From: Cymodocea nodosa
Lineage: Eukaryota > Streptophyta > Magnoliopsida > Alismatales > Cymodoceaceae
DNA length: 64,000 nt
NCBI GenBank assembly: GCA_036874045.1
Contig: CM072346.1
Span: 10,640,001 to 10,704,000 of the forward strand
Direction: 5' to 3'
Shown here: one piece after another, positions 22,625 through 33,520 of the stretch
Numbering within the stretch: the stretch's first letter is position 1
How the letters are laid out: every line of letters starts with the position of its first letter
The notes under the pieces: generated by a model
Told to the model about the DNA's origin: nothing
Database searches by the model: none
Seen by the model: the letters and a program-made list of their open reading frames with translations, nothing else
Position numbers and translations under genes: made by a program

Positions 22625-23015
22625 TTTGCATCTAAAGTTTTGAAGAGTTTCATCAAGGTTCAAGCCATTTCTGCAAGGGATCTCTCCATTGTTGTAACTG
22701 TTGTCGTCACCGGCGCCAGTCTACAAACTCCGACGCCAAGTCGTGTGCTTTCCTCGTCCATGCTCCGTTGCATCTCAAATTTTGAGTACGTGTAGTAAGC
22801 TTCCTGAAATTCCTTCATTTAAAATTTTGAAGAGATTGATCAAGGTCCAAGCCATTTCCGCAAGGATATACCACATTTCCGCAACTACCGTCGTTGCCGG
22901 CGCCAGTCTGCACACTCGAATGCCAAGTCGTGCGCCTTCCCCGTCTGTACTCTATTGCGTCTTAAATTTTTGAGGACGTGTAGTAAGCTTCCTGAAGTTC
23001 CTTCTTTTAAAATTT
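22625..23015 (+). repeat. Tandem duplication of about 190 bases in the copia 2 leader
   Basis: Two units, each starting near ttttgaagag (about 22636 and 22824), share caagccattt, gccggcgccagtct or caccggcgccagtct, gacgccaagtcgtg-like text and gtgtagtaagcttcctgaa. A partial third start appears near 23006. The units differ at many sites. Confidence 0.8.
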
Positions 23016-23344
23016 CGTAGTCAAAAGTTTCGTATTCAGAGAGATACAGCAGGAGGCGTCTGGCTAGGGCACAGTAGTTTTCTAGACGAGTGACTCTTTG
23101 ACTGTCGGATTTTGGGCATTTTGTGATTGTGGTTTTGTGCTTGGTTTGTGCGAGTATTTGCTACTGTTTTGTGCTAAGTAGTGTGCTTGGCTTGTGGCTA
23201 ATTGCATTTCGTTGAAATCAGTAGTTTCAGTAGCATATTGTTGTTGAGATATTGCTTGCTATTGTATACCTTGCCGTAGAATTGTGTTTGTTAAAATCAC
23301 ATTGTATCTCGTGTGTATTGTTGGTTGTTTGTTGTTTTGAAAAC

Positions 23345-24604
23345 ATGAATACTTCGGGGTTGAAGATAGAAAAGTTTGATGGTAAGAATAGCTTCAGCTT
23401 ATGGCAAATTAAGATGAAAACACTTCTAAAGCAACAATGTATTTGGGCTCCTTTAAATAAGGAAACTACTCTGAACAGAAATTTGCTAGAGTTTGAATTG
23501 TAGGAGGAGAAAGCTCACTCCACCATCTTGTTGTGTTTGTCTGATGAAGTTATAATAGAAGTTGCTAATGAATCTACCTCGTTAGGTCTTTGGCAGAAAC
23601 TTGAGTCATTGTATATGACTAAGTCTTTAACAAACAAATTGTTGTTAAAGCAGAGATTGTTCTCTTTAAAGATGATAGAAGGTGTACCTCTTAAGCAGCA
23701 TTTAGATCAACTAAATGCTATTCTGATGGAACTCAAGAATATTGGAGTAATCATAGAAGATGAAGATGTAGCTCTTATCTTGCTTTGTTCACTCCCATTG
23801 AGTTATGAAAACTTTGTTCAGTTTTGTGTAGTTGAAAGAGATTCAATTACACTGGAAGAAGTGAGGTCCAACCTTCATTCCAAGGTGCTCAGGCACATAG
23901 TGCATGGTAGAAACAAGGCAAATGGTGTTGGCCTCTCAGCTTAGCAGCAAAAGAATAGGGGAAGAAGTCAGAGACAAGGTGGAGGGAATAATAGAAGCAG
24001 AAGCAAGTCGAAGGGCAAGCACTCTAGGGATACTTGCCATTACTGTAAGGAGAAAGGACACTAGAAATCACATTGTCCCAAGCTTATGAACAAAGGAAAG
24101 GCTGCTGTAGTAGAAACCAGTTTTGTGTCAGGTGATGACTTTTCTCTTACAGTTTGTTGCAGTGCCTATTCTGATGATCAGTGGATTATGAACTCAGGAG
24201 CTTCACAACATATGACTCCTACTAGGGAGTATTTTGACACCTACGAGCAGGTGGAGGGCGGTCAAGTGACTTTGGCCAATGATGATGTGTGCTCTAGAGT
24301 TGGTGTGGGCACTATAAAATTTAAACTGCATGATGGCATAGTTAGAATTCTGGAGGATGTTTGGCACGTCCCAAAGCTTGGAAAAAGTTTGATCTCATTG
24401 GTGGCCCTTGATGCTAAGGGTTATAGATATACAGGTGGTGAGGGAAAGATCAGCATACTAAAAGGCTTGTTAGTTGTTATGAAAGAAACCAAATCTAGTC
24501 CCTTATACATTTTGCAAGGCACTCCAATTGTTGGGCAACTACATCAGCTATATCTGGTCAGCAAGATTTTCCTGTCATGTGGCACTCAAGGATGGGTCAT
24601 TTAG
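23345..24604 (+). pseudogene. Copia 2 gag and protease
   Basis: The frame starts at ATG 23345 (MNTSGLKIEKFDGKNSF). Gag shows LWQKLESLYMTKSLTNKL and the knuckle CHYCKEKGH. Stops fall near 23501, 23942 and inside the knuckle at about 24062. The protease reads WIMNSGASQHMTP; the catalytic Asp of the usual DSGA is replaced by Asn, a single G-to-A change. The frame gives way to frame 1 near 24570, just before the integrase finger. The protein would be inactive. Confidence 0.88.
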
Positions 24605-27279
24605 GGCAGAAAGGAATGCAGAAACTGAGTAGTCTGGGCAAGTTTGATGGGCACAAGGTTGCTTGTATTGACATGTGCAAGCATTGTGTCTTTGGCAAAC
24701 AAAAAAGCGTGTCATTTGCACGCAGTCAACATAGCTCCAAGGGAGTTCTTGATTATATTCATGCTGATTGTTGGGGGCCTTCACATCAGCCTTCTATTGT
24801 AGGTTCCAGATATTTTCTTTCTATCATTGACTGTCATTCAAGGATGAACTGGGTTTTCTTTTTGACACACAAAAGTAAAGCTTTTTCTTGCTTCAAGCAT
24901 TGGAAGAAGTAGGTAGAAAACCAAACAGATAGAAAGGTAAAATATCTTAGAACTGATAATGGTCTTGAGTTTTGTTCTCAAGAATTTGATAACTTTTGTA
25001 AAGATGAAGGCATTACACGGCATAACACTGTCAGGTATACCCCTCAGCAAAATGGAGTGGTTGAGAGATTGAATAGAACACTCCTAGAAAAGGCACGTTG
25101 TATGCTATCTCATGCAGGTTTGAGCAAGAAGTTTTGGGCAGAGGCTGTTAACACAACTTCCTATCTAGTGAACAGGTCCCCTTCTAGTGCCTTAGATGGG
25201 AAGATACCTCTTGAGGTATGGTTGAAAAGATCTGCTAGTTATTCAAAGCTCAGAATTTTTGGGTGTCCAACTTACTATCATGTGAACAATGGCAAGCTGG
25301 AACCACGTGCCAAGAAAGGCATATTTGTGGGCTATAGTGATGGTGTAAAGGGATACAGGATATATGATATTGAATCTCACAAAGTAATATATAGCCGTGA
25401 TGTCACTTTTGATGACAAATCTCTTTTGCAAGCAACAAATAAACTAGCAGGTGAAACACCAGAAATTGAGCACACCCTTCCTAAATAGATGGAGATAGAT
25501 GACGCACAACAGCCACCTATCACTGATCAAGTTGAAATTAGAGAAATCTCATCTGAAACTCAGGAAAATGAAGTTGAGGAGGAAGAGGTGGAGCAACCAC
25601 CACCAAGAACCATTGGCAAAGATTATCCTAGAAGAGACGTTAGACCTCCAATTAGATATGGCTACGATAGTTTGGTTGCTTTTGCCTTACAAGTAGTAGT
25701 TGAAGTGGAGGATTCTATTGATCCACCTACATATGAAGCTGCAATGAAAGATTCAGAAGTTGGTCTTTGGATGTCTGCTATGGAGGAGGAACTCCAATCT
25801 CTCCATAAGAACAACACTTGGGAACTAGTGAAACGTCCAAAGAACACAAATATTGTTGGTTGCAAATGGGTCTATAAGAAGAAGATTGGGACTCAAGGCA
25901 ACGTAAGTGTGCAGCACAAGGCAAGATTAGTTGCCAAAGGTTATTCACAGCGAAAAGGAGTTGACTTCAATGAGGTATTTGCTCCTATTGTATGTCATAC
26001 ATCTATTAGAATTTTGTTATCCATTGCTGCAACACAGAATTTAGAATTGGAACAACTAGATGTAAAGACGACCTTCTTGCATGGTGAGTTGGAAGAAAAT
26101 ATTTGGATGGAACAACCAACAGGGTTTGTAGTGAAAGGTAAATCTAATTAGGTGTGCAAATTAAATAAGTCCTTGTATGGACTTAAATAATCACCATACC
26201 AATGGTACAAAAGGTTTGATGCCTTTATAGTTAAAGTTGGTTTTAGATGCAGCAACTATGATTCATGTGTATATATTAAAACTCTTGATAAGAGTACACA
26301 TGTTTATTTGTTATTGTATGTTGATGATATTCTTATAGCTACGAAGAATATCGAAGTGATACAGGAGCTGAAGGACACATTAAAATCAGAATTTGATATG
26401 AAGGATCTTGGTCTAGCTAGCAGAATTCTTGGAATGGAGATTAGGTGTGAAAGAAATTCTGGTAAGCTGTTTTTGAATCAACAGAAGTATATTAAGAAGA
26501 TCCTTAGCAGATTTGGTATAGCTTCATGCAAAGCCATTAGCACGCTTTATGATAGAAATGTCAAATTGTCATCTGCGATGTGTCCACAAACTGATTCTGA
26601 ATAGCTTGATATGCAGCGAGTTCCTTATGCACAGGAAGTTGGAAGTCTTATGTATGCTATGCTATGCACTAGGCCTGATCTGGCATATCCTTTGAGTGTT
26701 GTTAATAGGTTCATGTCCAATCCGGGCAGGAAACATTGGAAAGCAGTTAAAAGGATATTCAAATATTTGAAAGGAACTCCAGGTGTTGGCTTGATGTATG
26801 CAGCAGATCAAGGTTGTACTATGGCTGGTTATACAGACTCAGACTATGCAGGTGATGTTGACAGAAGGAGATCATTATTTGGTTATGTCTTTACATTTGC
26901 AGGTTCTATTGTGAGTTGGAAATCAACTCTTCAGCCTACGGTATCTCTGTCCACAACTGAGGCTAAATATGTGGCTATGACAGAAGCTGCAAAGGAAGGG
27001 ATTTGGTTGAAAGGCTTACTTGGAGACTTTGGTTGGCACATTGATAAAGCTGATATCTTCTGTGATAGTCTTAGCGCTATTTGTCTCTCCAAAGATAATG
27101 TCTTTCATGATAGAACTAAACATATTGATGTTAAATATCACTTCCTCAGGAATGAAGACAGGATAAAGATTATGAAGGTCAACACAAAGGACAATCCGAC
27201 TGATATGTTTACAAAGGGCGTTGTTGAAAGCAAGTTCAAGCATTGCTTGGACTTACTCAACGTCTATTGCAGCTGCTGA
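24577..27279 (+). pseudogene. Copia 2 integrase, reverse transcriptase and RNase H
   Basis: Frame 1 encodes the finger (MWHSRMGH, then CKHCVFGK), integrase core motifs HADCWGP, LRTDNGLEF and NGVVERLNRT, the IFGCPTYYHV/GIFVGYSDGVKGYR part, RT (KARLVAKGYSQRKG, QLDVKTTFLHGE, LYVDDILIA) and RNase H (AGYTDSDYAGDVDRRRS, VSLSTTEAKYVA). In-frame stops lie near 24911, 25486, 26149, 26188 and 26602. The RT catalytic YVDD is intact. The order integrase before RT is the defining Ty1/copia arrangement. Confidence 0.92.
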
Positions 27280-27334
27280 CCTAAGTTGGGTCTTGGTGAT
27301 CCATCACCTGTTCGTGGTGAAGATTGATGAAAGA

Positions 27335-27347
27335 CAAGGTGGAGATT
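27335..27347 (+). other. Copia 2 polypurine tract
   Basis: The sequence caaggtggagatt lies directly before the 3' LTR start, as in many Tnt1-like elements. Confidence 0.8.
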
Positions 27348-27720
27348 TGTGATGCATGTGTCTTCCATCAAGTATATGCATGTGTCATTGAATATGGTTG
27401 TATTTCTTTGATAATTTGTATAGGGGCAAACTTGTCTTTTGGGTATCACCAGCCGTTGCCCCTATATATGTAACGGGTCATCCACGTCCAAGGGATGCCA
27501 TGCCAAACCATCCCTTGATTTTGTTCTCCCCCTTCTTGGTACCAACAACCATACAGCAAGGAATCACAATAGATTGATCACCCATGGACGTACCCATGTT
27601 GGGGAACCACGTAAATTTGTTATTCTTCGAATTCTCCACTCGCAATCCTCTCTTCCACGTAGATCTCTTCTCCATGCCACCCCTAGATGCTCCACGTTTG
27701 TTTGATCTTTCCGCACAACA
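27348..27720 (+). repeat. Copia 2 3' LTR
   Basis: It matches the 5' LTR over its full 373 bases with 19 differences by my count. It ends gcacaaca and is followed by target duplication gtaat. Confidence 0.92.
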
Positions 27721-29490
27721 GTAATATTTTACTCTTGAAAAGAACAATTTCTTATCCTATCTATTCCAATCTTTAGGTGTTAAACAAGTAACTAAGTAAT
27801 TAACTATGTCTGCATACCAAGGCATTGTGTTGATGGTCATTAGTTCATCAGGAAAATTATCCTTAATTTTCATATTTGATTTTTCTATTTGTAATCTTGA
27901 TAAATGATCTGCTACTACATTCTCACAACCCTTTTTTATCTTTAATTTTTAGATCAAATTCTTGTAATAATAATATCCACCGAATCAATCTAGGTTTAGT
28001 CTCTTTCTTTGCTATTAGGTGTTTTAAAGCTAAGTGATCCGTGTATACTATCACTTTAGCTCCAATCAGATATGATCTAAACTTTTCTAAGGCAAACACA
28101 ATAGCTAATAGTTTTTTTTCAGTAGTTGTATAATTAACTTGAGCATCATTTAAGGTTTTGCTTGCATAATGAATCACTCTAGGAGATTTTTCTATCTTTT
28201 GTCCTAGCACTGCTCCTATAGCAAAATCAGATGCATCGCACATTAATTCAAATGGACGGCTCCAATCAGGTGCTTGAATTATAGGAGTTGAAATTAAGCT
28301 AGTATTAAGCTTAAAAAATGTTTCTTTGCAATTTTTATCAAAATTGAATGGGACATCTTTTAATAGAAAGGTTAAAGGTCTAGCTATTTTGCTAAAATCT
28401 TTAATAAATCTTCTATAAAATCCAACATGTCCTAGAAATGATCTAATATCTTTTACTGATTTAGGTTCTTGTAGATTAGAAATTACTTCTATTTTAGCTT
28501 TATCTACTTCCAACCCTTTCTTTGAAACATGTCCTAAGACTATTCCTTGCTTGACCATGAAGTGACATTTTTCTCAATTCAGAACCAGATTTTTTTCCAC
28601 ACAGCATTTTAATACTTGGTCTAAATTGTTTAAACACACTTCACATGAAGTTCCATAAATAGTAAAATCATCCATAAATATTTCTAAAAAATCTTTAGTC
28701 ATTCAGTGAATATGCCCTACATACACCTTTGAAAGGTGGCTGGTGCATTGCATAGTCTGAATGGCATTCTCTTAAAAGCATAAGTTCCATTAGGACAGGT
28801 GAAAGTTATTTTCTCTTGATCCTCTAATGCTACTAGGACTTGGTTATATCCTAAATACCTATCTAGGAAACAAAAATATTATTGCCTTGCTAACTTTTCT
28901 AGCATTTGATCTATGAAAGGTAAGGGAAAATGATCTTTCCTAGTCACTGCATTCAACTTTCTATAATCTATACACACTCTCCAACTTGATTGAATTCTAG
29001 TAGGTATCAAGTCTTGACTTTCATTCCTAATAACTATTAATCCTGACTTCTTGAGAACTACATGGATTGGGCTAACCCATTAGCTATCAGAAATCGGATA
29101 AATTATGTCATTATCTAACCATTTAACTATTTCCTTTCTGACTACTTCTTTAAGGTTTGGATTTAATCTTCTCTCAGGAATTCTAACAGGTTTAGCATTC
29201 TCTTCTAAATATATGTGGTGACAATATAAAGTTACACTTAACCCTTTTATATCAGTCATAGTCCATCCTATTGCTTCTTTATAAGTTTTGACTACATCTT
29301 TTAATTTAGCAATTTGATCCTCTTTTAAATCTGAAGCAATAATGATTAGACAAGTTCATTTTTCTTCCAGAAATATATAGGTTAATTCAGAAGGTAAATA
29401 TTTTAATTCTAATTGCTGCCCATTAGAAGCTAGAGCTCTTAATTGAACATCATCATTTTCTAAATTATTTTCTTTCTAATCTTCTTCTAT
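27721..29490 (-). pseudogene. Element A reverse transcriptase and RNase H
   Basis: On the minus strand the RT begins near 29450. It shows KEAIGWTMTDIKG, CIDYRKLNAVTRKDHFPLP, FCFLDRYLGYNQ, FTCPNGTYAFKRMPFRLCNA and, in a shifted frame near 28670, FMDDFTIYGTS. From 28558 to 27923 one clean frame covers [71 protein letters not shown] and [13 protein letters not shown] (RNase H). Stops and at least two frameshifts break the upstream part. The region ends at the copia 2 target site. The text matches the plus-strand element at 37950-39500 closely. Confidence 0.9.
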
Positions 29491-29705
29491 ATTTATCTTT
29501 CACTTTCCTCTAAAGTTTCAGAATTGAGTTGCCTATTCAACTCTTCTTGAATCACATCATCTAGCATATCTCCTTCATCCTCTAAAAAGTCTATAGTATG
29601 TAAGGACATTTCTAACTCCTCAAACTTTTCTGGTTTGAAAATATTTAGTTGAGTATCCTCATTACCATATGCTAACTTCATTACTCCAATTTTACAATTA
29701 ATAAC
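29491..29705 (-). pseudogene. Element A protease, C-terminal part
   Basis: The minus strand reads VINCKIGVMKLAYGNEDTQLN, then an acidic linker (FLEDEGDMLDDVIQEELN). It continues the protease that stops at 31952, and the plus-strand element has the same text (AMINCKSGVMRLTY). The last five bases belong to the target duplication of the inserted solo LTR. Confidence 0.85.
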
Positions 29706-31951
29706 TGTAGGTATGAAACGTGTTTCAATAAAAGCGCAAGTTTTACATTTATAATTTAACCGCAAGCGCACAGTGCCTATTGTATTAAGCGGTGCAAGTA
29801 CAGGTCATTTCCACAAGCAATTGGTCTAAATAACTTTTATTAGATTAATTACTTGACTCATGTCATAATATAACCTGAAAATATTCTATACATCCTACTC
29901 TTATCAAAACAAAGGTTAGCACTATGATTGGTAATTATATTAGAAATTATACATATGTGGTTAATTAGTTAATTTAACTACTTGAAGAAACACTTCCATA
30001 CAATCTCATTCATAACTCTAAAAGAACTCTCGAAACTACAGAATTTTCATCCACTTATGGAAATCATTTCTTCCCAAAATACTCACTGAAAAATCATGTA
30101 AAAATATGATTTGGAAAGGATTTTAAAATATCTAAAAATCTAGCATAATTTCGAGACCTAATTCAAACCATATGATTATTAGTGACAAATCTAACACAGA
30201 TGTGCAACAAGCGGAGATCAAAACACAGATTGCGCGACTTTACAAGAAAATTCATATATCCACGAAATCTTTATGAAATGAAGTGAAAAAATATCTCAAT
30301 GCAAGTTAACTTCATCATCTCAAAAACCCATTTTATAGATCATAAAAATACAATTTGTACACCGAGAAATGGATAATCAAAGACGCTCAAAAACTCTGCC
30401 CAGAACTTGCGTCTAGGTCAGAAACACCTGTAAACACTTAAATCGAAAATACCATTCAAATGATCTCCAAAAATTACGAGACCAAAACCGTTGGTAAATA
30501 GACTCGAAAATACATGAGATTACATCAAAAATTCTTCAAAACCGATGTCTGAGCTGAGAGAATTAGAATAATAAAAATACCCAAACTCTGTAAATGGTTC
30601 TCCTTGTTACATAAACAACCATCTCAACAAACATCCTATTTACAGCCATGATATGCACATATAAACAAGATGAAAACCACATTTAAACTAGAATCCACAT
30701 CAAGATAACATCTAGAATTAATTAACTATATGAAAACTATACTAAAATGCAATGCAATAACATTCAACAAACACAAACGTATACAAACATGGCATAAAAA
30801 CATGAAACAACATACCTATGCATACATACACAACATGAACATAAAATATGCATAGGGATCTCTCTCAAATCTCACTCATACCTTGAAGAACACCCCTTCC
30901 TCAGCAATGGATCCGTGGTTGGATGAAACCACACTCTTCAGCCACGTTTTCCCAAGGTCTCACCCCTTAGAACATCACCTATAGCAAGGGCCTTCCACGG
31001 TTGCTAGAGCAAGAGCACTCAGCCTCCTTCCACTTTCCTTGGACGTCAAAATAGAGTTTCCAGCCCCTCCTTTGCTTCTAAAGATGCTCCTTGGAACCAC
31101 CCAAATCCACACGTCAAACACCACTCCCACTTGCCATCCAAACTTCCTCCACCAAGACAACCACAGCCATCACCCTTGGAAACCCTTTGAGGATGTGAAT
31201 CAAGATGGAGATCAATGGAGATGATGCTGGTTTGAGAGGGGGAACGACACCCTTGAGTGTCCACCTTCAGCCACGAGAAGAGGAGTCCTTGGAGAAGAGA
31301 ACCGTCGACTAGAATGGAAGAAAATGAGAAGAGATGCTTTCGACGTGAGGGTTACTCCTATTAATATTGGCGACTCTTGGTCTTCCAAGATTGATCCAAT
31401 GGCTAAGATTTATCCCAACCCATTTTACCTTTTGATACACCATCCAAGGGCTGAGATTTAACCCTCTTATAATTCCTTGATGTCACCTATTTTTATCAAT
31501 AAAACTCATACACAAATTAAGATTATTCAATCACATGTAGAATTATATCATGAATAATTACAAAAATCATTATAGGTGCATCTATAACAATATTTCATTA
31601 AGATAATGAGAGTATAATTTTAAATTTTTATCATGCATCACTTTTATATCTTAATACTAAATCTTTGAAAAGCATAAGTGAAATTGATAAGTGAAGATCA
31701 TGCATGCAATACAATTGTGTTCCATGTAATTTATCCTAAATAACTAAGTGTCTACACGTGGGCTATTAAACTTAACATTAATTCCATTAAAGGTAAATTT
31801 GTGCATTATTTCATTTTTAATTCCTAAAAACATGCATAGCCTAAAAATATAACTTTCATGTAATTCAATATAAAAATGATATACTATGCACTTGTAATCC
31901 ATAAAATGCATGCTTTAACATATAATAAAATGCACAAATCTTAACTTTACA
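29706..31951 (-). mobile_element. Solo gypsy-type LTR inside the element A protease
   Basis: The 2246-base insert begins TGTAGGTATG and ends CTTTACA, with target copies ataac (29701-29705) and attac (31952-31956) that differ by one base. The protease reading joins across it (LGRPLLATSGAVI, then NCKIGVMK). The stretch accgcaagcgcacagtgcct and ggtgcaagtacaggtcattt near 29759-29810 is the conserved U5-like signature of the other Athila LTRs in the window. Its side places the LTR on the minus strand. No coding domain or PBS is present, so it is a solo LTR. Small ORFs within are not credible. Confidence 0.82.
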
Positions 31952-32415
31952 ATTACAGCCCCTGATGTTGCTAAAAGTGGTCTTCCCAAAATTAAAGATG
32001 TATCACTATTTTTATGCTTAATTTGTTGGTAATCCAAAATTACAATATCAATAGGATATATGAAGTTTTTGTTTTTAATTAAGACATCCTCTATTTTTCC
32101 TCTAGGGTATCTTGTACTTCTATCAGCTAATTAAATAACAGTCCTAGTAGGGATTAAGCCTTCTAATCCTAAGGATGCAAATATATCACTTGGCATAACA
32201 TTTATACCTACACCTAAGTCGATTAAGGTTCTTTCTAAAATGGTATTTCCTATGGTGCATGATATAACAGAGATTCCAGGATCAGATAACTTTTTAGGAA
32301 TTTATGGCAGAAATAGGGAACTACTTTGCTCAGCTAAAAAGACTTTCCTTAAAACTTTTCACTCTCTTTTCTTAGTACACCAATCCTTAAGAAATTTAGC
32401 CAAAGGTGGCATTTT
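31952..32415 (-). pseudogene. Element A protease, N-terminal part
   Basis: The minus strand shows FLKDWCTKKR, CTIGNTILERTLIDLGVGIN with the active-site triad written DLG, SLGLEGLIPTRTVI, YPRGKIEDVLI and LGRPLLATSGA, then the solo LTR. The plus-strand element has the same DLG form. A few stops are present. Confidence 0.82.
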
Positions 32416-33490
32416 CTACAATAAGTCTAACAAAGGAATGTTAACTTGTACTTTTTCAAATATTTCTCTAATTTGTTCTTGTCTTTCAGGAAATGTTTGT
32501 TGTAATCTTTTAGGATAGGGTGCTAATACTTGTGATTTAAAAGATTCTTTTTCTTTCATTTGATTTGTTTGATCATTTTTAGTCTCATTTGCATATTCGA
32601 ATTTTTCTTCATTGATTTCTATATTTTCAGATATTACATTTTCATTATCATTTTGGTTTTTGTTCTTATCCACCTTCATATTACTTTCATTTTGAATTCT
32701 TGATGGTATATCAATTCTAGATCTTAATGTTATACATACATCTTCTAGATTTTCGTTACTTTCTTGATGTTCTTGTATATCATTTTCGTGATTATGATCG
32801 TCAACTATTTTTAGTCTTAAATTACCCTCTTTAAATTCTCTTGCATTGGTATTTTCTTTTGTTTGTATGTCTTGCAAATTATGCAAATCTATAACATTAG
32901 AATTTTCATTTATGTTGTCTAGTTGCATAACTTGTAATTTCATTATATATTCGTCCAATGCTTTTAGTTTTCTTTCCAGATCATCTAATCTCATTGCATT
33001 CAATTTTTGATCAATTTTCATTATAGTTTTTTTAGTTTCATAAATGATATCAATTTTGGGTTCTGAATATGCTTCCTTATAGTTTAATTGGTTGACTTCT
33101 TGTTGCTGACACATAAATTATTCCAGTTTGTCCATGTTTTGCTCTATGCTACACTCCAATCTGTCATACATATCCCAAACTTCATTGTCTCTCAACATAT
33201 TACACATTCTAAGCTGACCATTAGTTAGGTAAACCATAGAATTCTCATACTTAAATCTATTATAGTGAAGATAATTCATTTGTTGTTCATGTGATCTAAC
33301 CATCTGTAATCGTTTCAGTTTCAAACAATCAGAAATGTCGTGACCTTCCAGATTATAGAATTCACATATGCTAACTACAGGTTTCAGAAATCTTTGAGCA
33401 TAAGCATATGCCATATTCTCTATAGAAGTAAACACACAACACTTTTGCTATTAAAACAAAATAGCACTTACAGTTGCTTAGCTTCTCAAT
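32416..33490 (-). pseudogene. Element A gag remnant: knuckle and Asn/Glu-rich spacer without capsid
   Basis: Right after the PBS the minus strand encodes a degenerate knuckle, CEFYNLEGHDISDCLKL (33118-33435). A spacer follows (32416-33114) with KIDQKLNAMRLDDLERKLKA, a coiled coil, and the join LAPYPKRLQQ...FEKVQVNIPLLDLL that precedes protease in Athila elements. The expected capsid domain (about 300 residues) between PBS and knuckle is absent; only about 60 bases separate them. Stops at 33115 and 32415 break the frame. The plus-strand element has the same capsid-less layout. Confidence 0.75.
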
Positions 33491-33510
33491 TTCCCCAGCA
33501 ACGATGTCAA
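33491..33510 (-). other. Element A primer binding site
   Basis: The minus strand reads ttgacatcgttgctggggaa. It matches the tRNA-Asp primer site of Athila elements (tggcgccgttgccggggaa) except for changes that are mostly C-to-T or G-to-A at CG-type positions. Confidence 0.75.
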
Positions 33511-33520
33511 AAAACTTGTT

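Larger units (their letters stand above)
22219..27720 (+). mobile_element. Copia 2: complete Tork-type Ty1/copia element
   Basis: The element is 5502 bases long with two 373-base LTRs (22219-22591 and 27348-27720), a tRNA-iMet-type PBS, a polypurine tract and perfect 5-base target duplications gtaat (22214-22218 and 27721-27725). I count 19 differences between the LTRs by eye, about 5%, mostly transitions. It sits in the integrase of element A on the opposite strand. The gene order is gag, protease, integrase, RT, RNase H. All domains are present but interrupted by stops and one frameshift. The KFDGKNSFSLWQIKMK start of gag fits the Tork/Tnt1 branch. Confidence 0.94.

Noticed and set aside
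30975-31264. Overlapping ORFs of 60-72 residues
   Set aside because: They lie within the solo LTR and on both strands; typical of the less AT-rich LTR leader and not genes.
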